64,000 bases of DNA from Streptomyces roseifaciens (lineage in GTDB: Bacteria > Actinomycetota > Actinomycetes > Streptomycetales > Streptomycetaceae): assembly GCF_001445655.1 (NCBI RefSeq), contig NZ_LNBE01000005.1, positions 1 to 64,000 of the forward strand, in the 5' to 3' direction. Each line of letters starts with the position of its first letter. Within the stretch, counting starts at the first letter, position 1. Shown here in pieces: positions 50,930-58,811 of the stretch. The notes beneath the pieces were generated by a model, which made no database searches, was not told the DNA's origin, and was given only the letters and a program-made list of their open reading frames with translations. Made by a program: the position numbers and the translations under genes.

Positions 50930-52120
50930 TCACCGGTTGGCGAACTTCCCGCTGATGGCGTTGTAGACGCCCTTGGCCTCCGGGCCCAGGCGAGGGCCGG
51001 CCAGCCAGGTGCTGTTGGCCGGGCCGATCGAGGTGTTCGAGACCAGCTTCACCTTGCCGTCGGGCCCCTTGGCGAACCAGCCGCCACCGGACGAACCGCC
51101 GGTCATCGTGCAGCCGATGCGGTACATCGTCGGCTCGTTCGGGTCGAGCGTCAGCCGGCCCGGCCTGTCGATGCAGTCGTACATCTTCTGGCCGTCGAAG
51201 GGCGCCGCCGCCGGGTAGCCCCAAGCGCCCATGGACTGGATGGACTTCACCTGGGGGGTGCTGAAGTCGACCGTGAGGGCGTTGCCGACGGTCTCCTCCA
51301 GGGACTTGCCGGAGCCGGCCTCGGGCTTCACGTGCAGCACGGCGAAGTCGTACGGGGCACCCGCGCCGCCGGTCTCGGCACCCTGCTTGATCCACTGCGC
51401 GGAGGTCTGCGCCCAGTCCGCCCACCACACGCCGTACGGGGCGACGTCCTGCACCGGCGCGCTGTTGACCTGGGCACCGGGAAGGCCCTTGTCGTTGTAG
51501 GACGGAACGAAGGCGATGTTGCGGTACCAGCCGCCCTTCGTGCCGGCGTGCACACAGTGGCCCGCGGTCCACACCATGTTGGACTTGCCGGGGTGCGCCG
51601 GGTCCTTGACGACCGTGGCCGAGCAGACCATGTGGCCCTGGGGGCTGTCGAAGAAGACCTTGCCGACCGGGGCCGCGTTGTTGTGGTACGGCACGTTGAC
51701 GGACTTGGCCTGGACCGGCCGCGGCTCGGGGTCGGTCACGCCCTGGTCACCGGAGGCGCCCGGAGCCGTGCCCGGCGCACCCTGCGTGGCGAGCGTCTTG
51801 TCGCTGGGGCGGGCGTCCTTCATCGTGTCGGGCTTCCAGTGGCCCTTGATGATCGGGTTGATGAAGTCGCGGGCCTCGCGGAGCCACTGCTCCTTGTCCC
51901 AGTTCTTCCAGGCGCCGTTCTTCCACTTGTCCAGGTCCTTCAGGGAACTGGGAAGGTTCTTGGGCAGCTCGAGGCCCTCGTCGGCCTTCTGCGAGGCGGT
52001 GGCGCTGGGCTTGTCGCTCCCCGCGGCCTCGTCCTCGGTCGGGCCGCACGCGGTGGCGGTCAGCGCCAGCGCGGCCGTCAGGGCGGCCGCGGCCAGCGCG
52101 GGCCTGCGGATGGATGGCAT
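50930..52120 (-). CDS. Trypsin-like serine peptidase lipoprotein
   Basis: A 396-residue extracellular protein. The signal MPSIRRPALAAAALTAALAL leads to a lipoprotein Cys25 (TATAC). A Lys/Asp-rich linker with DKWKNGAWKNWDKEQWL follows, then an S1-like peptidase domain with the triad His188 (WTAGHCV), Asp258 (PYDFAVLH) and Ser344 (TGGSSGGGW). The Ser motif is GSSGG rather than GDSGG, as in glutamyl-endopeptidase-like members. Cysteines around 166-189 and 316-337 could form disulfides. ATG 52120 follows GGGGA. Its substrate is unknown. It is divergent from the siderophore operon, 248 bases away, in which I found no iron-box palindrome. Confidence 0.88.
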   Translation of the reverse strand: MPSIRRPALAAAALTAALALTATACGPTEDEAAGSDKPSATASQKADEGLELPKNLPSSLKDLDKWKNGAWKNWDKEQWLREARDFINPIIKGHWKPDTMKDARPSDKTLATQGAPGTAPGASGDQGVTDPEPRPVQAKSVNVPYHNNAAPVGKVFFDSPQGHMVCSATVVKDPAHPGKSNMVWTAGHCVHAGTKGGWYRNIAFVPSYNDKGLPGAQVNSAPVQDVAPYGVWWADWAQTSAQWIKQGAETGGAGAPYDFAVLHVKPEAGSGKSLEETVGNALTVDFSTPQVKSIQSMGAWGYPAAAPFDGQKMYDCIDRPGRLTLDPNEPTMYRIGCTMTGGSSGGGWFAKGPDGKVKLVSNTSIGPANSTWLAGPRLGPEAKGVYNAISGKFANR

Positions 52121-52368
52121 GGAGTGGGTCCCCCTGATCGTTCTGTTCGGACGTGTCCGCAATGTCGCGGCCACGCTGTGGAGTTGTCATGCACCGCCCC
52201 AACGGGCCGGGCAGGGCCCCACTATGCCGGTGCGTGAGGAGACGGGAACGGGCGGGTCCTCGGTTCCGCTGTGAAGGATCTTGACGGTGGGCCGTGATCC
52301 GCCGCGTGCGGCGTCGTTAGTACGTACGGGGGAGTGCCGACCAGCGTTCAGCAGGAGGAGCCAGAGCC

Positions 52369-53841
52369 GTGGCCTTGACCCAGCTACCGCCCACGGAGCC
52401 GTCGGCCGCAGCGCACGAAGGCATCCTCCGGCGGCAGTCGTCCCGCGAATCGGCCGCCCGTACGTATGCCAGGTCGCTGCCCATCGTGCCGGTGCGCGCC
52501 CGGGGACTGACGATCGAGGGCGCGGACGGCCGCCGGTATCTCGACTGCCTCTCGGGGGCCGGCTCGCTCGCGCTGGGGCACAATCACCCGGTCGTGCTGG
52601 AGGCCATCCGCTCCGTCCTTGACTCCGGCGCGCCCCTCCACGTGCTCGACCTGGCCACCCCGGTCAAGGACGCCTTCACGGAGGAGCTGTTCGCCACGCT
52701 GCCCCGGGAGCTGGCGGAGTCCGGCCGCATCCAGTTCTGCGGCCCGGCCGGCACCGACGCCGTGGAGGCCGCCTTCAAACTCGTGCGCACCGCCACCGGC
52801 CGCGACGGCCTGCTCGCCTTCACGGGGGCCTACCACGGCATGACGGAGGGGGCGCTCGCCGCCTCGGGCGCGGCGCCGAGCGTGCGGGTGACCCGGCTGC
52901 CCTATCCGCAGGACTACCGCTGCCCGTTCGGCGTCGGCGGGGAGAACGGGGCACGGCTCGCCGCCCGCTGGACCGAGAGCCTCCTGGACGACCCCAAGAG
53001 CGGGGTGCGCCGCCCCGCCGCGATGATCGTCGAACCCGTGCAGGGCGAAGGCGGCGTCCTGCCGGCGCCCGACGGCTGGCTGCGCCGGATGCGCGCGCTC
53101 ACCGCCGCACGCTCCATCCCGCTCATCGCCGACGAGGTGCAGACGGGCGTGGGCCGCACCGGGGCCTTCTGGGCAATCGAGCACAGCGGGATCGTGCCCG
53201 ACGTGATGGTCCTGTCCAAGGCCATCGGCGGGAGCCTCCCGCTCGCCGTCATCGTCTACCGCGGCGACCTCGACACCTGGCAGCCCGGCGACCACGCCGG
53301 CACGTTCCGGGGCAACCAGCTCGCTATGGCCGCAGGAGCGGCCACGCTGCGCCACGTCAGGGAGAACGGCCTCGCCGAGCGCGCCGCCTCGCTGGGCGCG
53401 CGCATCCTGGACCGGCTGCGGCGGCTGGCGGGGGAGTACGACTGCATCGGCGAGGTCCGCGGGGCCGGGCTCATGATCGGCATCGAATTCGTCGCCCCGG
53501 AGGGGGAGCGCCCGGAGGACGGCCGACCGTCGGGCACGCGCGCGGGGGAGAGTGCCGCGCTCCGGTCCCCCGGCGACGGCCCCGCCGCCGGGCCGCTGCC
53601 GGCCTCGCCCGAGCGGGCCGCGGCCGTCCAGCGCGAGTGCCTGCGCCGGGGCCTGATCGTCGAGCTGGGCGGCCGTCACTCCTGCGTCGTCCGCCTCCTG
53701 CCGCCCCTGACCATCACCGACGAGCAGACCGAGGCGGTCCTCGAGCGGCTCGCCGACGCCGTCGCCGCGGCCTGCCGGCCCGGCCGCCGCATCCCCGCCC
53801 CGAGCACACCGAAGGAGGCAGGCGCCGCATCCCCGGCCTGA
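52369..53841 (+). CDS. Class III aminotransferase, diaminobutyrate-2-oxoglutarate type, siderophore locus
   Basis: The 490-residue PLP enzyme belongs to the ornithine/diaminobutyrate aminotransferase group. The PLP lysine is Lys284 (VLSKAIGGSLPL), with the cofactor Asp in IADEVQTGVGRTGAF, the phosphate site GPAGTDAVEAAFKL and GTFRGNQLAM from the partner subunit. A low-complexity insert (about residues 385-418, EGERPEDGRPSG onward) lies in the C-terminal domain. GTG 52369 follows CAGGAGGAG. As first gene before two NIS synthetases it probably makes L-2,4-diaminobutyrate from aspartate semialdehyde, the first step to the diamine of schizokinen- or rhizobactin-type siderophores. The decarboxylase that would normally follow is absent. 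Confidence 0.85.
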   Translation: MALTQLPPTEPSAAAHEGILRRQSSRESAARTYARSLPIVPVRARGLTIEGADGRRYLDCLSGAGSLALGHNHPVVLEAIRSVLDSGAPLHVLDLATPVKDAFTEELFATLPRELAESGRIQFCGPAGTDAVEAAFKLVRTATGRDGLLAFTGAYHGMTEGALAASGAAPSVRVTRLPYPQDYRCPFGVGGENGARLAARWTESLLDDPKSGVRRPAAMIVEPVQGEGGVLPAPDGWLRRMRALTAARSIPLIADEVQTGVGRTGAFWAIEHSGIVPDVMVLSKAIGGSLPLAVIVYRGDLDTWQPGDHAGTFRGNQLAMAAGAATLRHVRENGLAERAASLGARILDRLRRLAGEYDCIGEVRGAGLMIGIEFVAPEGERPEDGRPSGTRAGESAALRSPGDGPAAGPLPASPERAAAVQRECLRRGLIVELGGRHSCVVRLLPPLTITDEQTEAVLERLADAVAAACRPGRRIPAPSTPKEAGAASPA

Positions 53842-53868
53842 CGCCGCGACGTGCACGCCGTACACCGC

Positions 53869-55866
53869 ATGAACGCATCCACCGGGACCGGTGCTTCCAC
53901 GGCCGGCCAGGACCGCGAGCCGGCCCCCGAGCGGCAGACCGTGGTCTCCGCCGTCCCCCGCCAGGGCGGCGGCCCGCGCGACGGGACCGCGGACACGGGC
54001 CCCCCGTGCGCCCCCGACCCGCTGGAACACCCCGACCCCGGCCTCGCGGCCGACGCCGCCGCCGTGGAGAACCTCCTGCGCTGCTGGGTCCGCGAGACCG
54101 GCGTCCCCCGACCCGGCGGACCTGAACTGCACCTGCCCCTCCCCGCGAGCGGAACGGCCCTGAGGGTCCCCGTCACCTACTGGTCCGCCGCAGGCTGGCA
54201 CCGCTTCGGCCCGCCGGCCCTGGCGGACGCGCCCGATGACGCCCCCGCCGTCGACGCCGTCACCGTGGCGGCGCTCCTCGGCCGCGAAACCGCCCGCCAT
54301 GCCGCCCCCGCCGGATGCGGACGCACGGACGGGACGGCGGAGCTCGTCGGCAGGGTGGCGGACTCCGCGCGGCGTACGGCGGCCTTCCTCGCCGACCGGC
54401 GGGCCCGTCCCGCCGACCCGGCCGCGGGCGAGCTCTTCCTCTACGCCGAGCAGTCCCTGCTCCTCGGCCATCCCCTCCACCCCACGCCCAAGAGCCGCGA
54501 AGGCCTCTCCGACACCGAGGCGCACCTCTACTCCCCGGAGCTGCGCGGGGCCTTCCCGCTGCACTGGATGGCCGTCCACCGCTCCCTGCTCGCCATGGAC
54601 TCGGCGTGGACCGAGCGGGGCCGGCCCGTCGACGCCGTCACCCTCGCCGCCCGGCTCGCCGGTCCGGAGCTGCGCCTGCCCGAGGACACCGCGGCGCTGC
54701 CGCTGCACCCCTGGCAGGCCCGCGACGTCCGCAGCCGCCCCGGCGTCCGCCGGCTCCTGGACGCCGGCCTGCTGCACGACCTCGGCCCCCTCGGCGCGCC
54801 CTGGTACGCCACCTCCTCCGTACGGACCGTCCACCGGCCCGGCGCCCCCGCGATGCTGAAGCTCTCCCTGGGCCTGCGCATCACCAACTCCCGCAGGGAG
54901 AACCTCCGCAAGGAGCTCCACCGCGGCGTCGAGGTGCACCGCCTGCTGCGCAGCGGCCTCGCCGAGCAGTGGCGCGCGGCCTGCCCGGGCGGGCTCGGCT
55001 TCGACGTCGTCCGCGACCCCGCCTGGCTCGCCGTGGACACCCCCGAGGGCGCTCCGCTGACCGGCCTCGACGCCGTCATCCGGCACAACCCCTTCGGCCC
55101 AGGTGACGACGCCGTCTGCCTCGCCGGGCTCGTGTCGCCCCGGCCCTGGCCCGCCCCGGCGTACCAGGAGTACCAACAGCACCAGGAGCACCAGGAGCAC
55201 CAGGAGCACCCCGGCGGGCCCGCCGGGCAGCCGGCGATGCGCTCGCGTCTCGCGCACATCGTGGCCCGCCTCGCGCACCGCACCGGCCGCCCCGCCGGGG
55301 CCGTCTCCGCAGAGTGGTTCCTGCGCTACCTGGAGGCGGTCGTGCGCCCCGTGCTCTGGCTGGACGGCGAGGCGGGCATCGCCCTGGAGGCCCACCAGCA
55401 GAACACGCTCGTCCTCCTGGACCGGGAGGGCTGGCCCGCAGGCGGCCGCTACCGCGACAACCAGGGCTACTACTTCCGCGCCTCCCACCGGGACGCCCTC
55501 GACCGGCGGCTGCCCGGAATCGGCGCGGAGAGCGACACCTTCGTGTCCGACGAGGTCACCGACGAGAGGTTCACCTACTACCTCGGCATCAACAACGTCC
55601 TCGGCCTGATCGGGGCGTTCGGCGCGCAGCGCCTCGCCGACGAACAGATCCTGCTGGCCGCGCTGCGCCGCTTCCTCAAGGACGCCGTGGCCGGCCCGGC
55701 CACCGGCCGCTCCACCCTGCCCGCCCGCCTTCTCGAAGCGCCCACCCTGCGCTGCAAGGCCAACATGCTGACCAGGCTGCAGGGGCTCGACGAGCTCGTC
55801 GGCCCGGTCGACACCCAGTCCGTCTACGTCACCATCGCCAACCCCCTGGTCACGTCGGCCCGATGA
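53869..55866 (+). CDS. IucA/IucC-family NIS siderophore synthetase 1
   Basis: A 665-residue NRPS-independent siderophore synthetase, which joins a carboxylate to an amine or alcohol through an acyl-adenylate. The ATP-site region is seen in TPKSREGLSD, HPWQARD, KLSLGLRITNSRRENLRKEL and the C-terminal FhuF-like half with AHQQNTLVLLDREG and RDNQGYYF. The first 50 residues are Pro/Gly-rich. A nine-base repeat encodes QEY-QQH-QEH-QEH-QEH at about residues 433-447, between the two halves. ATG 53869 and GTG 53851 are both possible; neither has a ribosome site, so coupling to the aminotransferase (stop 53841) is likely. Substrate class (citrate or a dicarboxylate monoamide) cannot be settled by eye. 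Confidence 0.88.
   Translation: MNASTGTGASTAGQDREPAPERQTVVSAVPRQGGGPRDGTADTGPPCAPDPLEHPDPGLAADAAAVENLLRCWVRETGVPRPGGPELHLPLPASGTALRVPVTYWSAAGWHRFGPPALADAPDDAPAVDAVTVAALLGRETARHAAPAGCGRTDGTAELVGRVADSARRTAAFLADRRARPADPAAGELFLYAEQSLLLGHPLHPTPKSREGLSDTEAHLYSPELRGAFPLHWMAVHRSLLAMDSAWTERGRPVDAVTLAARLAGPELRLPEDTAALPLHPWQARDVRSRPGVRRLLDAGLLHDLGPLGAPWYATSSVRTVHRPGAPAMLKLSLGLRITNSRRENLRKELHRGVEVHRLLRSGLAEQWRAACPGGLGFDVVRDPAWLAVDTPEGAPLTGLDAVIRHNPFGPGDDAVCLAGLVSPRPWPAPAYQEYQQHQEHQEHQEHPGGPAGQPAMRSRLAHIVARLAHRTGRPAGAVSAEWFLRYLEAVVRPVLWLDGEAGIALEAHQQNTLVLLDREGWPAGGRYRDNQGYYFRASHRDALDRRLPGIGAESDTFVSDEVTDERFTYYLGINNVLGLIGAFGAQRLADEQILLAALRRFLKDAVAGPATGRSTLPARLLEAPTLRCKANMLTRLQGLDELVGPVDTQSVYVTIANPLVTSAR
55165..55209 (+). 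repeat. 9-bp in-frame repeat in NIS synthetase 1
   Basis: Five consecutive 9-base units encode Gln-Glu-Tyr, Gln-Gln-His and three times Gln-Glu-His; the last three are identical (CAGGAGCAC). The period keeps frame, so copy number can vary without disrupting the gene. Confidence 0.92.
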
Positions 55867-55974
55867 CCGGCGCGAGCCCCGGCCCCGGGTGAACGGGGCC
55901 CTTGAGGACACGGGCCCCCGCGGGCCCACAGGATCCCGGACACCGAGGGGATCCTCCGAGAGGAGAGCGTCTCC

Positions 55975-56811
55975 GTGCCGCCCACCGACCCCAGCGAAGG
56001 CCCGGCCCCCGGCCCGGGCACCGACCACCTCCGCGCCGGCTCCCCGATCGCCGGCTTCGCGGGGCCGAGCGTCGATGACGGCGCCCCCGCGGGCGCCGGT
56101 GCCGGCCCGCCGACCGACAACGAGACCACGCTCGAACTGAAGCTGTCCGAAGACTTCGTCGAACTGATCGACCACGGCCCCCCGGAGCCGGCCGCGATCA
56201 CCGCGGGCCGCGGGCCCGCCGGGGCCATCGGCCCGGGATCCGACCTCCTCGACTCCCTCGCCGACTGGGGGCCCGCCGACACCGGCGCGGGCACCTTCCA
56301 GCTCGTGCCGGTCCGGGTCGAGCGCGATCTGCGGCTCATCACCCGCTGGATGAACGACCCGGCCGTCGCGGCGTTCTGGAAGCTGGGCGGGCCCGAGAGC
56401 GTGACCGAGGCCCACCTGCGCGCCCAGACCGGCGGTGACGGCCGCAGCATCCCCTGCCTCGGGGTGCTCGACGGCGTGCCGATGAGCTACTGGGAGGTCT
56501 ACCGCGCCGACCTCGACCCCATCGCGCGCCACTACCCGGCCCGCCCGCACGACACCGGGATCCACCTGCTGATCGGCAAGGTCGCCGACCGGGGCCGCGG
56601 CGTCGGCACCCGCCTGCTGAGGACCGTCGCCGACCTCGTCCTGGACCACCGGCCGTCCTGCGGGCGCGTCGTCGCCGAACCCGACCTGCGCAACACCCCG
56701 TGCGTCTCCGCGTTCCTGAGCGCAGGCTTCCGGCTGACCGCGGAAATCGATCTTCCGGAGAAGCGCGCGGCCCTGGTGGCCCGCGACCGCGCCCTGCGCA
56801 CCCTCCTCTAG
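55975..56811 (+). CDS. AlcB/IucB/MbtK-type GNAT acyltransferase
   Basis: A 278-residue protein. The last 175 residues are a GNAT fold of the siderophore lysine/hydroxylysine acyltransferase type: LVPVRVERDLRLITRWMNDP, AFWKLGG, SYWEVYRADLDPIARHY, then GIHLLIGKVADRGRGVGTRLL with the acyl-CoA loop and RVVAEPDLRNTP. The first 100 residues are Pro/Gly/Ala-rich, low complexity, probably a disordered extension. GTG 55975 follows AGGAGAG. In aerobactin and schizokinen paths such enzymes acylate an N-hydroxyamine to a hydroxamate, so this gene implies a hydroxamate product although no N-hydroxylase lies nearby. It sits between the two NIS synthetase genes, about 108 bases after the first. Confidence 0.85.
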   Translation: MPPTDPSEGPAPGPGTDHLRAGSPIAGFAGPSVDDGAPAGAGAGPPTDNETTLELKLSEDFVELIDHGPPEPAAITAGRGPAGAIGPGSDLLDSLADWGPADTGAGTFQLVPVRVERDLRLITRWMNDPAVAAFWKLGGPESVTEAHLRAQTGGDGRSIPCLGVLDGVPMSYWEVYRADLDPIARHYPARPHDTGIHLLIGKVADRGRGVGTRLLRTVADLVLDHRPSCGRVVAEPDLRNTPCVSAFLSAGFRLTAEIDLPEKRAALVARDRALRTLL

Positions 56812-56899
56812 GACCGCCCACTCCCCGGCCGCCCCCTGCTCCTCCACCGCACTCCGCCGGAACCTCCCCCTCCGATCAGTTCCTCTCCGTTCCTCCACC

Positions 56900-56976
56900 C
56901 ACCGGCCTTCCAAACCCACCCACCCGCTGGCCTCCGAACCCACCCACCCATCGGCCTCCTCACCCATCGGCCTACT
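56900..56976 (+). repeat. Pyrimidine-rich imperfect tandem repeats between siderophore genes
   Basis: Units around GGCCTNCNAACCCACCCACCC (twice) and CATCGGCCTCCTCACC/CATCGGCCTACTC follow one another before NIS synthetase 2. The whole gap 56815-56985 is strongly C/T-rich on the coding strand, unlike neighbouring gaps. Confidence 0.7.
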
Positions 56977-56989
56977 CAAAGGAGCCCCG

Positions 56990-58768
56990 TTGCCTCCTTC
57001 GCCCCGGTCCGAACGTCTCGCCGGCCCCGACTGGTCCCTCGCGGGTGCCCATCTGCTCGCCAAGATGCTCGGCGAACTCAGCTACGAGGGCGTGCTGACC
57101 CCCGAGCCCGACGACGGGGCCGGGGCACCCGCCACCACCGCCTACCGGCTGTCCTTAACAGAAGACGTGACCTACCGCTTCCGCGCACGCCGGAGCGCGT
57201 ACGGTCACTGGCGGGTCGACCCGGACTCCGTCACCCCGTCCCAGGACCCCCTCCACTTCCTCGCCCTCGCCCACGACACCGTCCTCGGCCTCTCCGGCGA
57301 CACCACCGGCCACCTGGCCAGGGAACTCCTCGCCACCCTCTCCGCCGACACCCGCCTCCGGGCGAGCGCCCTCAGCGCGGCGGACCTGGCCGACCTCGAC
57401 TACGCCGCACTGGAAGGCCACCAGACCGGCCACCCCTGGCTGATCGCCAACAAGGGCCGGCTCGGCTTCTCCGCCTCCGACACCGGCCGGTGGGCCCCCG
57501 AGGCCCGCACCCCGCGCCGCCTGCCCTGGATCGCCGCCCACCGCGACCTCGCGCACTACCGGGCCGTCCCCGCACTGGCCACCCCCGACCTGCTCTATGC
57601 CGAAGAGCTCGCCCCCGGCACCCGCGCCGCTTTCGCCCGTACCGTCGCCGACCACGGCCGCGACCCCGCCGCCTACCTCTGGCTCCCCGTCCACCCCTGG
57701 CAGTGGGACGAGACGGTGGCCCCCCTCTTCGCGCCCTGTCTCGCCGACGGATCCATCATCCCCCTGCCCACTGACAACGACCTCCGGCTGCCCCAGCAGT
57801 CCGTCCGCACCTTCCTCAACACCAGCCGGCCGCACGCCCGGACCGTGAAGCTCCCGCTCTCGATCCTCAACACGCTCGTCTGGCGCGGCCTGCCGACCGA
57901 GCGCACCCTCGCCGCCCCCGCGGTCACCGCCTGGGTACAGTCCCTGCGCGACTCCGACGACTTCCTCCGCGACGAGACCCGGGTGATCCTCCTCGGCGAG
58001 ACCGCCTCCGTGACCGTCGAGCACCCCCTCTACGACCGCGTGCCCGGCGTCCCCTACCAGTACAAAGAGCTGCTCGGCTGCATCTGGCGCGAGCCCCTCG
58101 GCCCCGCCCTCGCCCCCGGGGAGCGCGCCCGCACCTTGGCGGCCCTGCTGCACACCGACCCCGCCGGCCGCTCCTTCACCGCCGAGCTCGTCGGCCGCTC
58201 GGGGCTCGCCCCGGCCGACTGGCTCCGCCGCCTCTTCGCCGCGCTGCTCCCGCCGCTCCTGCGCTTCCTCTACCGCTACGGCACCGTCTTCTCCCCGCAC
58301 GGCGAGAACGCCATCGTCGTCTTCGACGAGAACGACGTGCCCACGCGCCTCGCCGTGAAGGACTTCGTCGACGACATCAACATCAGTGCCGTTCCCCTTC
58401 CCGAGCACGCCTCGATGCCCGACGACGTGAGGGCCGTGCTGCTCACCGAACCACCGGGCTTCCTCACCCAGTTCATCCACTCCGGCCTCTTCGTCGGTGT
58501 TTTCCGCTACCTCGCGCCGCTGTGCGAGGAGCAGCTCGGGGTGCCGGAGGCCACCTTCTGGTCGCTCGTGCGGGCGGAGATCGTGGGGCACCACGAGCGC
58601 TTCCCGCGGATGAAGGACCGCTACGAGACCTTCGACCTGCTCACCCCGCGGATCGAGCGGCTCTGTCTCAACCGCAACCGGCTGCACCTCGACGGCTACC
58701 GCGACCGCCCGGAACGCCCGCACGCGGCCGTCCACGGCACCGTGCCCAATCCGCTGCACATTCCGTGA
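56990..58768 (+). CDS. IucA/IucC-family NIS siderophore synthetase 2 (DesD/AlcC-like)
   Basis: A 592-residue NIS synthetase with all core regions: ATP-binding HQTGHPWLIANKGRLGFS, LWLPVHPWQWDE, the LPTDNDLRLPQQSVRTF strand, VKLPLSILNTLVWRGLP, PYQYKELLGC and the FhuF-like C-terminus with FSPHGENAIVVFDEN and VKDFVDDINI. Overall it is closer to DesD/AlcC-type enzymes, which often act on amides and can oligomerise or cyclise, than the first synthetase. The TTG start at 56990 is backed by AAAGGAG at 56978-56984. As the last gene of the locus, it would complete the product after synthetase 1. A plain terminator after it is not visible; the DinG-like gene follows 43 bases later. Confidence 0.9.
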   Translation: MPPSPRSERLAGPDWSLAGAHLLAKMLGELSYEGVLTPEPDDGAGAPATTAYRLSLTEDVTYRFRARRSAYGHWRVDPDSVTPSQDPLHFLALAHDTVLGLSGDTTGHLARELLATLSADTRLRASALSAADLADLDYAALEGHQTGHPWLIANKGRLGFSASDTGRWAPEARTPRRLPWIAAHRDLAHYRAVPALATPDLLYAEELAPGTRAAFARTVADHGRDPAAYLWLPVHPWQWDETVAPLFAPCLADGSIIPLPTDNDLRLPQQSVRTFLNTSRPHARTVKLPLSILNTLVWRGLPTERTLAAPAVTAWVQSLRDSDDFLRDETRVILLGETASVTVEHPLYDRVPGVPYQYKELLGCIWREPLGPALAPGERARTLAALLHTDPAGRSFTAELVGRSGLAPADWLRRLFAALLPPLLRFLYRYGTVFSPHGENAIVVFDENDVPTRLAVKDFVDDINISAVPLPEHASMPDDVRAVLLTEPPGFLTQFIHSGLFVGVFRYLAPLCEEQLGVPEATFWSLVRAEIVGHHERFPRMKDRYETFDLLTPRIERLCLNRNRLHLDGYRDRPERPHAAVHGTVPNPLHIP

Positions 58769-58811
58769 CGGCGCCGCCGATGTCAGTGCCGCCCTTTAGG
58801 GTGGAACAGCT

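Noticed and set aside
52384..57063. 1559-codon minus-strand frame over the siderophore genes
   Set aside because: It is antisense to four genes with recognisable domains and correct start sites.
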